Shown here: one piece after another, positions 11,525 through 51,044 of the stretch | Position numbering within the stretch: the stretch's first letter is position 1 | Layout of the letters: every line of letters starts with the position of its first letter | Assembly: GCA_933228675.1 (NCBI GenBank) | Contig: OW121741.1 | Coordinates: 136,437,149-136,501,148 of the forward strand | Direction of reading: 5' to 3' | Length of the DNA stretch: 64,000 nt | Source: Stomorhina lunata | Taxonomy: Eukaryota > Arthropoda > Insecta > Diptera > Rhiniidae | The notes under the pieces: generated by a model | The model's input: the letters and a program-made list of their open reading frames with translations, nothing else | Told to the model about the DNA's origin: nothing | Database searches by the model: none | Program-made: the position numbers and the translations under genes

Positions 11525-11876
11525 AAAATATTTTCCATAAAAAAATTTTCTATAGAAAAATTTTTATAAAAAAAATTTTCTTAGATAAATTTTGATAAAA
11601 AAAATTTTCTATAGAAAAATTTTGATAAAAAAATTTTCTATATAAAAATTTTGATAAAAAAAATTTCTATAGAAAAATTTGATAAAAAATTTCTATAGAA
11701 AAATTTTGATAAAAAATTTCTATAGAAAAATTTTGATAAAAAAAATTTTCTATAGACAAATTTTTAATAAAAATTAAAAAATAGAGTAGAAATCTTTTTA
11801 TTTTGAAAACATTAGAACTACACATAGAAAAAATACCTATTTTAGTTAAAAGTATAAAAAACGGCAACTCTGCCGA
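11525..11876. repeat. degenerate A+T-rich minisatellite and right arm of the 8201 inverted repeat
   Basis: Tandem units with AATTTTCTATAGAAAAATTT and GATAAAA run to about 11780. The inverse of 8201-8290 follows (11785-11876). Confidence 0.7.
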
Positions 11877-11926
11877 CAATTTTTTTTTTTGTTGTGTTCA
11901 CTTTGTGCCGACCTCTGCTAATGATG

Positions 11927-13293
11927 CACAGTGGTTTACGGACGCTTTTTTTTGGAAATAATTCTTTAACTTTTGAACGACTGGAGATATTTGAATGAAA
12001 TTTGACATGGTGATAGTCAAGGAGTATTCGAGTTGGTTTTTAAAAGCACTGGTCCATGAGGGGTCGGGAGAGTGATTGATGGACCTTCAAAGTTGGTCAC
12101 CTCGGGTGTTCGACTTTTTTAAAAATTCGCCAAAAATCCATTTATGTATGGATTGAAAAGAAATTTTAAACTTAAGTTGTCCTTGAGAAGATCTACAAAA
12201 AATACGCTTAAATGTGTAGGTTATCTCCTTTGGATTTCGAGATATTTGGGTAAAAAGGAATTTTTAGGTTGATTTTTTACCTCTTTTTTTAAGCTTTTTT
12301 TGATCTGGTGGACGCATCTGAGGACCAAAAATTTTTTAAGAATATTCTTTAAATTTGTAATAAAATTCTGAATAATTTTTGTGCAAGTTAGTTATAGAAA
12401 TCTTCTTTTGTTTAAAAGTTAAAAATATTCAAAGTTGAAACTTACAAAAAATTTCGCTTTTTTTTTAGTTTTTCCCCAAAAGATAGCTATATTTTTTCAC
12501 TAATAAAAAAATATTTTCTTAAGAAACATAAAAAGATTTTTAAAGTTTTTAAAAGAAAACATAATGAGAATGCGTATAAAACAAATTTCTTGCTAATTGG
12601 ACTTTTGGTCCTCGCACATGTCCTCTCCAAAAAATGGCAATTTGTAAAAAAAAAAATTAGTTTAAACAAAAATTTCTCAAAAGGCAAAGCACCGATTTGA
12701 AAAAAATTATAATGTTCATATTTTCCAATATATCTGTTATTGATTAGAAAAGTTTTTTCTGAAACGCGCTGCAAATAGAGACAGTGTTGCCATATTTGTA
12801 AAAAAACTCATTTTTTGAAACACCTTTTTCCCCAGTTGGGAATTGGGGAATTTTTAAGTTAAAATTGGGAATTTTTTTTAGTCTATTGCTTTTACATCTT
12901 ATTGGTCTACATTACTACAAAATTTCATTGTAATATCTTTATCCATGTCATTTCCACAGAATATCAAAGATTAAAAATATTTTCCTTAAAAAAGCAGAAA
13001 AACAATTTTTTTTTGTTTTACGATACAAAGTGTAAAAAAAGTAACGCACTTAAAAAAAACTTTTACTTAGTGCTAATCTCCTAGTCTTTCCCGATCTAAT
13101 GATACTAAACATGTATATAAAGCATTAATACCGAGTCTTAAAAAACTCTGAAAAGTTTGGCCCCCGTAGCATTTTTACACTGTTTATTTAAATATAAGTG
13201 ATGAATTTGTGCATATAAAGTTAATTATCATACTCAAATATTTCACTATTTTTAAGATGACAATGATCCTTCGCTAATAAACAAATATTTTCT
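11927..13293 (+). repeat. left long TIR of Transib copy 1
   Basis: Inverted copy of about 16098-17455, starting CACAGTGG. Small ORFs in it recur in all four long TIRs on the corresponding strands only because the DNA is duplicated; they have no recognisable domain. Confidence 0.9.
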
Positions 13294-13899
13294 TCAAAAA
13301 GATATAAATAGTTTTTTATTTTTTTAAAGAAAACATTATAAGAATGACTTAAAAAAATTTTATTCGATTTTGCCTTTTGTTCCAAGCTAAAAAATAAAAT
13401 TTTAGTAAAAGATTCTAAATAAGTAAGTACGAGTAAGGCACCGATTTTGATAACAGTGTAAAGGTAATATATCCATAATTTGTAGCAAAAGTTTAATTAG
13501 AAGAGTACTTTTATAGTAACAGTGTGACAATTTATTTAAAATAAGATTTAAAGGCATTTTTCCGGTATTTAAAATTGGTGTATTTGAAAAAATTGCAAAA
13601 TTATGTTAAGGTTATAAAATGTTTTTTAATGTGAAAGTTAATGCAATAGGTAAAAATTGTTACAACTTGGGTTTTTCATAATGGTCAGAAAGGATATGGT
13701 TACTCACCTCCATACAGGTAGGTTTTACGAGACGCACATATTGGTTGAGTTATATATGCACCTATTTTTAGAGGTAAAAAATACATTAATTCATTGATTT
13801 CTTTATTATTCTTTGGATACAGGTATATATAAAAAATGTTTTTTTTTTAATATAAAAAAGAAAGTTTTAAATGTAACTGCTATTAACAGTTAAAACATC

Positions 13900-15937
13900 A
13901 TGGCTATAACATTGGAATTTAAAGTGTTGTGCGATATTCTTTTTGAACAACCAAGCAGTTCGAGAGCAGAAAAAATTAAAATAATCATGCGATATGCTAA
14001 AAGTCAAACTAACTCCATGATTCTCAATAGTGAGGAAGACAAAGTCGTAAAATTTGTAAAGTTATTTGAACTTAAAATTAAGTCGGTTAATTACTGTTTA
14101 AAAAGATTTGAATCTAAATTTAAAGACTGGCTGAAGGACTCAATTGAGCTTAAAACTTCTGGTGCTGGAGCCCCTCTAAAAAACTATGATGATCTCGGAG
14201 AAAGATCTAAAAAGATGCGATTATCCGAAGTTCTTTCTACTCATTCGGATACTGAAATCAAAGATTCCTTTAAGGAAGTGCTCAAACGAAATAATCAACC
14301 AGCTGAAGCTAAACAAATAGCAGATATTCTCCCAGAGGCTTCTCCTAAACGTCTTAAGCGAATTATTAAGAGTATACCAACTCCTTCTTCTCAATCAGAA
14401 TTTTCGGAGGAAGAAGCACTTGCTCTTATGCTCGAGTTGAAATTGAGTAAAAATAAATATATTAAACTCTGTAAGGCATTACGAGACAAAGGACACTCAA
14501 TTTTACCAGGATATAATGCGTTATTAAAAACCAAAAAAAACTTAATACCAACAAACGTGATAGGAGACGAAAGTGCATCTGTGGATTTATCAAAATTATT
14601 GGAAAATACGGCATCAAGGCTGATATCTACTACATTGTCTGAAGAAGAAGCCAAGAAACTTGACAACAAGGACTTAACTTTAATATGTAAATGGGGATGT
14701 GACGGTTTATCTGGATTACCGGAATACAAACAATCAACATCTCATCAGAACACAAATGACTACAGAAGCGTTTTTATGGCATCCCTAGTACCACTAAGAT
14801 TAAGAAAGAATCGTTCTGAACCATCCACATCAAAAGAGCGTACTGAATATGTGTGGGTTAACACATCTCCAGGATCAAAGGCATTTTGCAGACCGATCAG
14901 ATTCGAATATTTAAAAGAAAATGCAGCAAGCACAAAAAATTGGGTTGATGATATCAAATATTCAATAGACAATTTGAGTCCAGTCTGCATAGACATACAT
15001 GGATATTTGATTAATGTAAATTTTGAGCTTCAATTGACAATGATAGATGGAAAAGTAAGCAACGCTATAACGGAAACCCATTCAACTTGGAAATGCTCAT
15101 TATGCGGAAAGAAGAAATCGGAATTTCTACAAACTTCAGAAGATGCATCAGCTAGTACTGCAATTAATCAAGAGGTTCTGGAATTTGGTATATCGCCCCT
15201 ACATGCACGTATCCGATTTTTAGAATTTATGCTACATATAGCATATGATCTGAAATATAGGAATATACCTGATAATCAGCTAAAATCCGTGAGAAATAAT
15301 AAGGAACTGATTGAAATGAGATCCAGTGAAAAAAAAAAGGATTCAGGAAGAATTCAAAACTATGACGGGTCTAAACATAGACAAACCACTTGTAGGATAT
15401 GGCAGTACAAACGATGGTAATACGGCCAGGCGATTCTTTGAAAATTATGAAACAACTTCAAAGATTACTGGAATTGATGAGGAAGTTCTTCGTAAATGTT
15501 ACGTAATATTATCGGCAATAAATAGCAAATATCAAATAAATGCTGAAAAATTTCATTGCTATGCCCTCAACGCGTTAACTCGTATACGACATTTGTATCA
15601 CTGGAAAGAAATTACACCAACAGTTCATAAAGTCCTTCAACATGGTCGTGAAATAATTGAATCAAATCTTCTCCCACTTGGTGAACTGACAGAAGAGGCC
15701 CAGGAAGCGCGGAATTCAGATTTCAAGTATATCCAACTATTTAATACCAGAAAATGCTCAAGAAAATCGCAAAATCAGGATCTAATAAATTATCTCTTGT
15801 TGTCTTCTGATCCTGCTCTATCAACGATAAGAAAGAAATGGTGGAGCAGTTATACAAAAACTTCTGAAAACGAACACCTGGAAGAGGTTCTTGATATAAT
15901 AGATTGTACTGATTATTTTACTGAAAATAAAAATTAA
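13900..15937 (+). pseudogene. Transib transposase (RAG1-like DDE), copy 1, frameshifted
   Basis: The ATG at 13900 opens a frame starting MAITLEFKVL. Core landmarks, numbered as in the unshifted copy at 35025-37045: KWGCDG with Asp268, TMIDGK with Asp383, CSLC with Cys399/Cys402, HKVLQH with His576/His581, and AQEARN with Glu602. These line up with RAG1 D600, D708, the C727/C730 and H937/H942 zinc ligands, and E962. The protein would cut at CAC-ending TIRs and move the element. An A-run at 15329-15338 has ten A's versus nine in the other copy, giving a +1 frameshift that ends the first frame at 15420. The correct frame continues to TAA at 15937. Without it the product would be about 678 residues. 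This copy keeps the C-terminus that the other has lost. No intron is needed. Confidence 0.9.
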
Positions 15938-16097
15938 GTAAATAACTACTTTTATATAAATATGTAATAAAAACTGTAAGTTTAAACTTTAACTACAAAT
16001 ACTTCAATAAAATGTATTTCACCTTTTAATATAAGTACAAATTATTTACATTTTGATATTTCATAAATCCTCATGATATTTTCTTTAAAACAATAAA

Positions 16098-17455
16098 AAA
16101 ATATTTGTTTGTTATCGAAGGATCATTGTCATCTTATAGTGAAATATTTGAGTATGATTATTAATTTTATATGCACAAATTCATCACTTATATTTAAATA
16201 AACAGTGTAAAAATGCTACGGGGGCCAAAGTTTTCAGAGTTTTTTAAGACTCGGTATTAATGCTTTATATACATGTTTAGTATCATTAGATCGGGAAAGA
16301 CTAGGAGATTAGCACTAAGTAAAAGTTTTTTTTAAGTGCGTTACTTTTTTTACACTTTGTATCGTAAAACAAAAAAAAATTGTTTTTCTGCTTTTTTAAG
16401 GAAAATATTTTTAATCTTTGATATTCTGTGGAAATGACATGGATAAAGATATTACAATGAAATTTTGTAGTAATGTAGACCAATAAGATGTAAAAGCAAT
16501 AGACTAAAAAAAATTCCCAATTTTAACTTAAAAATTCCCCAATTCCCAACTGGGGAAAAAGGTGTTTCAAAAAATGAGTTTTTTTACAAATATGGCAACA
16601 CTGTCTCTATTTGCAGCGCGTTTCAGAAAAAACTTTTCTAATCAATAACAGATATATTGGAAAATATGAACATTATAATTTTTTTCAAATCGGTGCTTTG
16701 CCTTTTGAGAAATTTTTGTTTAAACTAATTTTTTTTTACAAATTGCCATTTTTTGGAGAGGACATGTGCGAGGACCAAAAGTCCAATTAGCAAGAAATTT
16801 GTTTTATACGCATTCTCATTATGTTTTCTTTTAAAAACTTTAAAAATCTTTTTATGTTTCTTAAGAAAATATTTTTTTATTAGTGAAAAAATATAGCTAT
16901 CTTTTGGGAAAAAACTAAAAAAAAAGCGAAATTTTTTGTAAGTTTCAACTTTGAATATTTTTAACTTTTAAACAAAAGAAGATTTCTATAACTAACTTGC
17001 ACAAAAATTATTCAGAATTTTATTACAAATTTAAAGAATATTCTTAAAAAATTTTTGGTCCTCAGATGCGTCCACCAGATCAAAAAAAGCTTAAAAAAAG
17101 AGGTAAAAAATCAACCTAAAAATTCCTTTTTACCCAAATATCTCGAAATCCAAAGGAGATAACCTACACATTTAAGCATATTTTTTGTAGATCTTCTCAA
17201 GGACAACTTAAGTTTAAAATTTCTTTTCAATCCATACATAAATGGATTTTTGGCGAATTTTTAAAAAAATCGAACACCCGAGGTGACCAACTTTGAAGGT
17301 CCATCAATCACTCTCCCGACCCCTCATGGACCAGTGCTTTTAAAAACCAACTCAAATACTCCTTGACTACCACCATGTCAAATTTCATTCAAATATCTCC
17401 AGTCGTTCAAAAGTTACAGAATTATTTCCAAAAAAAGCGTCCGTAAACCACTGTG
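16098..17455 (-). repeat. right long TIR of Transib copy 1
   Basis: Inverse of 11927-13293, ending ...CCACTGTG at 17455 followed by TGATG. A 60-codon ORF in it is an exact inverted duplicate of one in the left TIR. Confidence 0.9.
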
Positions 17456-17460
17456 TGATG

Positions 17461-19150
17461 GAAGGTATAAATATGATAAAACTTCTTTGCATTTTTCGTT
17501 TTGCTGGCAACAAAAAATTTGGAAAAAGCCTATTTTAAATTCAAAATTTCGCGGAACTGTTTTATTTTTTAGAGTAAACAATTCTTATACATATGACCTA
17601 ATTTTAAAGGCAACAATCATGATGTACATTTTTTAAAGTAAACAAATTTTATTTCTTCCGACAGCAGATGGATATTTATTTCAATTCCGCTTTAAGGAAC
17701 TAGTAACCAACAGCTTCACTTTTTAACCAGTTTCCATTGAAAATGACAAGAAAAGCCACTTAACCACAATCACAAGAAAGGAGTTTTTTTAATGTATAAA
17801 AAATCACCACTTTTTGGTAGTTTTAACTAAAAAAAAATATGTAGATGGCTAAAATGCAAAAGTGCGTGACTGACAAAATGGTTATTATAGGTCTTCTATA
17901 CTTTCTGTGTGAGTTCGGATAAATAAGACATTCGTGAAAATAATTTGTTACCCAAACTTACTCAAAGGAAAATTGTGAGTAGTTTTAAGTAGAAGGGGAA
18001 ATGAAATCACGTTCTCAATAAAGTAAAGATTCAAGACAAAACAGAGTACGGGAACACAATTCGGTGAGTATTGGGTAACTTCGGACTGGTTTGAGTAGGG
18101 AATACAACTCATATTTGTTGTTCTTAAATAAAGTATTTTGTGTAAAAAATAAAAAAAATAACTTTGTTTACATCTTTTTACATTTTTGCTGAAGATATAA
18201 GCCTGTATAAATATTTTGCGGAAAAAAATTACATAATACTTTTAAGTTTTAAAATGCAGTTTTACTTTTGCCTGTAACTTGTTTTCAATGTAACCAACAA
18301 GAAACTACTGAAATACAAAAAAGACAGACAAATCAGACTTAAGACAGACAGACCAAAGCTTTAAAGTCGTGACCATTAATTGTGATTTTCTTCTTGTAAA
18401 ATGCAAAAATTTAAAGACTTAATGGTTGATTAAGTTTTGAAAAAAAATCAACGATTTTTTTTAAATCTTTATCCAAACATAATAAAATATTGAAAACAAA
18501 AAACAATATAAAATTACATTCAAAATAAATGTCAATTTGTTATTGAAACCTAAATAACAAAAACAAAAAAATAGCTTATAAAATGCGTTTTTTTACCTTA
18601 AAAAATGACATTGACTGGTTATTGTTTTAAAGTCTCAATTCAACTTGAATTCTGCAAAGAACCTCAATTTTAACAAACATTTAATGACCAATTAATGTTA
18701 CATGTTTCCCTTCAGAGATAAAGTTACAGTATTTGATTCACTATAAGTACACATGTACATAGAAATAATAGTTTCACTTTTATTTTTTGGTAAATTTAAG
18801 AAATAGACATTTATAGGTATTATAAAACAATGGCAAAATTTTGGTTGTTTTTAGATTTTAATTACTTCTTAAATTTTTTAAGCTTTTTGACGGTTCAACA
18901 ATTACAACAACTTGTGGGAATTACATACAAAATTAAAACATTTTATAATTTATTGGATAAGATACGAAACATTTTTGAGTATTGACCTTGTTAATGCTTG
19001 AATTCTGCTTAAGTTGTCTTAAAATTTTTAATTGCAGGTACATAATATATATTTTTTATTTCGTAATTAAGTTTATGGTTTAAAATTTATGCATTTCAAT
19101 TGAAATTTTAACATAAAAAAACAATTTATGATGCAAGAAATTGAAATAAT
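17461..19150. other. A+T-rich DNA between Transib copy 1 and minisatellite; no gene seen
   Basis: Somewhat less repetitive than its surroundings, but with stops in all frames and no recognisable domain, RNA or repeat boundary. Confidence 0.4.
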
Positions 19151-21680
19151 AAATAAAATCATTCTTATAGAAAAAATTTCCAATCAAAATTTTGTTTAAG
19201 ACAAATTTTAGATATGAAATTTTTCTTATAGATTTATTTTTGTGATAAACTTTTCTGATAGAAAAATTTTGATGAAATTTTTCATATACAAAAATTTTAT
19301 GAAATTTTTTATATTAAAAAATTTTGACTAAAATTTTCATTCGAAAATTTTATAAAATTTTTCATATAGACAAATTTTGTTGAAATTTTTCTTATAAAAA
19401 ATATAGAATATAGAAAATTTTGATGAAATTTTTTATATAAAAAATTTTGACAAAATTTTTCATATAAAAAAAATTTGATGAAATTTTTCATATAGAAAAA
19501 TGTTGATGACATGTCTTATATAGAAAAAATTTTGAAACTTTAATGAAAGTTTTCATATAGAAAAATGTAATAATTTTTTTTTAATTTGATAAAAATTTGT
19601 ATATAGAAAAATTTGAATGAAAGTTTTCATATAGAAAAATTTTGATGAAATTTTAAAAATTTTGATGACAGAAAAATTTTGATACAAATTTTGGTGAAAG
19701 TTTTTATATAGAAAAATTTTGATGAAATTTTTTATATAGAAAAATTTTGATGAAAGTTTATTATAGAAAAATTTTGATAAAAGTTTTCATATACAAAAAT
19801 TTTGATGATAAAAAAATGTTGATACAAATTTTTATATAGAGAAATTTTGATGAAATTTTTCTCATAGACAAATTTTTATGAAATTTTTCTTATAGAAAAA
19901 TTTTTATGAAATTTTTTCATATAGAAAAATTTTGATGAAATTTTTCTTATAGACTAATTTTTATGAAATTTTTCTTATAGACAAATTTTTATGAAATTTT
20001 TCTTATAGAAAAATTTTGATGAAATTTTTCTTATAGAAAAATTTTGATGAAATTTTTCTTATAGAAAAATTTTGATGAAATTTTTCTTATAGACAAATTT
20101 TTATAAAATTTTTCTTATAGAAAAATTTTGATGAAATTTGTCTTATAGAAAAATTTTTATGAAATTTTTCTTATATAAAAATTTTGATGAAAATTTTTCA
20201 TACAGAAAAATTTTAATGAAATTTGTTCATATAAAAAAATTTTAAAAAATTTAATTTCTTTAAGATAAATTTTGATGAAATGTTTCTTTAAGAAAAATTT
20301 TGATAAAATTTTTCCTTAAGAAAAATTTTGATTAAATTTTTTTTATAGAAAAATTTTGATGAAATTTGTCTTATAGAAAAATGTTGATGAAATTTTTTCA
20401 TATAGAAAAATTTTGATGAAATTTGTCTTATAAAAAAATTTTGATGAAATTTTTCTATAAGAAAAATTTTGATGAAATTTTTCATTAAGAAAAATTTTGA
20501 TGAAATTTTTCTTTAAGAAAAATTTTGATGAAATTTTTCTTTAAGAAAAATTTTGATAAAATTTTTCTTTAAGAAAAATTTTGGTGAAATTTTTCTTATA
20601 GAAAAATTTTGATGAAATTTGTCTTATAAAAAAATTTTGATGAAATTTGTTCATATAGAAAAATTTTGATAAAATTTTTCTTATAGAAAAATTTTGATGA
20701 AATTTTTCTTATAGAAAATTTTTTATTAAATTTTTCTTTTATAAAAATTTTGATGAAAATTTTTATATATAGAAAAATTTTAATGAAATTTGTTCATATA
20801 AAAAAATTTTAGTGAAAATTGTTCATATAAAAAAATTTTAATGAAAATTGTTCATATAAAAAAATTTTGATGAAATTTTAAATATAGCAAAATGTTGGTG
20901 AAATTTTTCAAGAAAAATTTTGTGGGTTTTCATATAAAAAAATCTTTAAAGAATTTTTTCATATAGAAAAATGTTGATGAAAGTTTTCATATGGAAACAT
21001 TTTTATAAAATTATTAATACTCAAAAAGAAGTGTATTTGCATTTGATCCCAAACCTGTTACATTTATTTATTAATGTAACAGATCAATTTATTGATAAAT
21101 TTGAATAATATTTACATCCCGACTAATTTGTTATTTTTTGATAAAATTATTAATATAGAAAAATTTTGAAAGAATTTTTTTCTTGTACAAAAATTTTGAA
21201 GAATTTTTTCATATAGAACAATTTTGATAAAATGTTTCATATCGAAATATTTTTAAGAAATTTTTCATAAAAAAAAATGTTGATGAAATTTTTTATATAG
21301 AACAATTTTGATGATATTTTAAATATAGGAAAATTTTTAAGAAACTTTTTATATAGAAACATTTTTATGAACTTTTTCATATAGAAAAATTTTTATGAAA
21401 TTTTTGATGTTGAAAAATTTTGATGAAATTTTTCATATAGAAAAAATTTTGATTAAATCATTCATATAGAAAAATTTTGATATCACCATAAAATTTTGAT
21501 GAATTTTTTAATATACAAAAATTTTTGTGAAATTTTTGATAGAGCAAAATTTTTAAGAAATTTTTCATATATTGTGGACAAATTTAGAAAAAAATGTGTA
21601 TATAAAAAAACTTTGAAATTTTTTTGTATAGAGTGATTTTTAAGAAAGTTTTCATACAGAAAATGTTTTAAAATTGTAAG
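19150..21680. repeat. 28-bp A+T-rich minisatellite array
   Basis: Roughly 2.5 kb of degenerate tandem units around GAAAAATTTTGATGAAATTT plus TTCTTATA (28 bp). It is interrupted near 21038-21130 by a fragment of the GCATTTGATCCCAAA family. ORFs in the array are periodic artefacts. It lies downstream of the minus-strand reductase gene. Confidence 0.9.
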
Positions 21681-21824
21681 AAAAGTGAGATACGAATACT
21701 TTAGATTTTAGCAGATATAACTTTACAATATCCGATTTACGCCATATCGATTTTAAATGAAAGCTTATTTTATGTCAATTTGGTATTAGAACAAAATCTT
21801 TATTTTTAAAAAATGAAATATGTA

Positions 21825-21830
21825 TTTATT
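21825..21830 (-). terminator. candidate poly(A) signal for minus-strand reductase
   Basis: AATAAA on the minus strand (TTTATT on plus), about 135 nt downstream of the TAA at 21965-21967. Confidence 0.4.
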
Positions 21831-21964
21831 AATTTAAGGATGAATTTGTCAAAATTATGAACTTCAATTATGAATCAATGATGTAATGAAAATATGTACA
21901 ATAAAGTTAAAACTAAAACTTAACAAAGTAAAAAAATCTTAACAATTCCTTAAATTAATTAATA

Positions 21965-49213
<27,249 letters not shown>

Positions 49214-49271
49214 TTTGAATATAAATAATTTTGTTTAGAATTTATTTAGGTATTAGAAAATAGTTTTTGTG

Positions 49272-49300
49272 TTATCACTTTTGGTTCAGGTCTTATCACT
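49272..49300 (-). promoter_or_regulatory. paired GATA-type motifs upstream of the minus-strand reductase
   Basis: TTATCACT occurs at 49272-49279 and again at 49293-49300 (AGTGATAA on the gene's strand). They are spaced 21 bp, two helical turns, and start 59 bp upstream of the ATG. GATA factors drive many fat-body and gut genes in flies. The functional role is inference. Confidence 0.25.
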
Positions 49301-50067
49301 GGATTAAATTTTAATGCTTTTGAAATTGATAGTAGAAATGAATTTGCATTATTAAAATTTGTTTTGATTTCTTTTGCAATTGCTCTATTTGTTTATTTAT
49401 TTGATTTTTTGTACTTTTAAATTTTTTGATAAATTTGTGTTTAGTTTTAAATTAAAAATAATTTTATTTATTTATTTCCCTTTTGCATTTTAATTCCCAT
49501 TTATTGTAGTTTTTCGAACCGTCCGCCAGCTTGATTGAACACGCACTAACTGATCTTTTCGTTAGTAATTTTAAGTTTTACATGATTTTGTTTCTTTTTT
49601 TTTCTTTCTTTCAATTCCAAAATGATCGCAAGTCTGTCTTGTAGCTTTTGAAAATTAACTTTTTCGTTTACCTGCATTTATTGTAAAATGTCTTGTATGA
49701 GCAGCAACATTTACTACTTCAAAAGTTTAATGTTTCTTTTTTGCTGGTAATTTTATTTATCTTTTTATTTTAACATGATATTGTCTGTCTGTCTGGTGTT
49801 TGGTGCATAAGTGCTAATACAAATTATTTGTTTTAATTTTAGCTTCAGCGGAAAACAGCAGCTTTTGAAACAAATATTAGGTACTACTGCAACTTTGAAT
49901 CGTGTTTGTATAAATTATTAAACGAACGGTCCTTTTGCGGAATGTATGTCAAACCAAAAATGTTTATTTTAAGAAAACTCAGTTTAAGACTCGTTTTATT
50001 ATAAGAAAATTCGTTTACGATATTAAATTTTGACTTCGCTTTGTTAACTAATGAAATCTTTGATATA
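49301..50067. other. intergenic region between the divergent reductases; no gene seen
   Basis: A+T-rich but less repetitive than its surroundings. It probably contains the minus-strand promoter, which I cannot pin down. Confidence 0.4.
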
Positions 50068-50833
50068 CAGTATTTTTCGTTTACCTGCATTTCGCTTAAC
50101 TGCATTTTTTGCCTATCTGCACAAAATACAAAGTATTATGTATGATGGTTAATATTTGTATGAAAAAAAATCGTGTACGTGCATTTTGCTTAAGTGCATA
50201 TTTTGAATAACAGCATTCGATTTATGTTCAATAATGTTTATTTTTAGTATAAAATATTACTTTTAAGTGCCTCATAAAAACAAAACAAAATTTTTGTCGA
50301 AAATCGCTTTTTTGAGGAAAAATAAACCCCCGTCTTCACGACGGCAATAACATTGCCGCAATGTAGGCCTTTTACATGAGTAAACTATATTTGTCTTGTA
50401 CTATATGTACTATATATGTCTTGCGGCAATAGATATTGCTCGTCTAGACGTGGGTTAAGGCAAAAAAGTTAACTCTAATGATATTTTTCAAAAACAAATC
50501 CGATATAGTTTATGTACTTCTTTATGTATAGTATATGTAGTTCATAAATTGCTTATGTACATATATGTATGTATAACTTACTACGTGAATTTACTTATGT
50601 ATGATCTCTTTTGTTTTTAAATGAATTGTTTTGTTTTTGTTGAAATTAATAATTAAATTATTCTATTATTACAATAAAAATGAACTTTTACTTAAGACCA
50701 CATTTATGCAGGTAAGTGAATTCATTTTATAGCATAAATAATGCAGCTAAGCGAATTGTGCGTAACAGCACATTTTGCGTAAGTGCACAAATTTTCGTGC
50801 AAACTTGAATGTGCAGCTAAACGAAAAATACTG
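50068..50833. mobile_element. pogo-like MITE (766 bp)
   Basis: TA on both sides (50066-50067 and 50834-50835). The inverted ends CAGTATTTTTCGTTTACCTG and its near-complement (CAGCTAAACGAAAAATACTG at the right) resemble Drosophila pogo ends, CAGTATAATTCGCTTAGC. Subterminal GCATTTCGCTTAACTGCA-type motifs repeat inside both ends. A further inverted pair (CGTCTTCACGACGGCAATAA / TTGCTCGTCTAGACG) lies at 50330-50455. No transposase. Confidence 0.8.
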
Positions 50834-51044
50834 TAATGCAAAATAACTATAGGAAGTCTTATATAGCAAATGCATTGTACAGTGGGATAAATGTGAAAAA
50901 AAAAATAAAAATAACAGCTTAGAATAACAGGACCATTAAGTAGATTCCAGAAATGAGATCTATTTGAGGTACCCAAAATAATAGACCGATTTTGGCCAAT
51001 TTTTTGGCAATTGTTGGTACCCCAAAATTTAAAACGCTATTGGT
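50834..51044. other. short intergenic stretch; nothing recognised
   Basis: Contains fragments similar to the DINE-1-like body (AGACCGATTTTGGCCAATTT near 50980). Confidence 0.4.

Larger units (their letters stand above)
11927..17455 (+). mobile_element. Transib DNA transposon, copy 1 (complete, 5529 bp)
   Basis: Both ends begin with the RSS-like heptamer CACAGTG (CACAGTGGTTTACGGACGC and its inverse). The flanks carry a perfect 5-bp target-site duplication TGATG (11922-11926 and 17456-17460). Terminal inverted repeats are about 1.37 kb (left to ~13293, right from ~16098) and roughly 98% alike by eye. The centre holds one RAG1-like transposase gene. 5-bp duplications and CAC-starting ends are hallmarks of Transib, the superfamily related to the RAG1 core. 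TIRs of this length are much longer than I would expect for Transib. Confidence 0.93.

Noticed and set aside
12487..13084. 95- and 60-codon ORFs that recur identically at 16301-16483, 34064-34661 and 37860-38457
   Set aside because: Their conservation is explained by the duplicated Transib TIRs. They have no domain, are very Phe/Lys-rich and lie outside the transposase.
14391..14996. Antisense ORFs inside the Transib transposase (also 35949-36554)
   Set aside because: Shadows of the transposase frame on the opposite strand.
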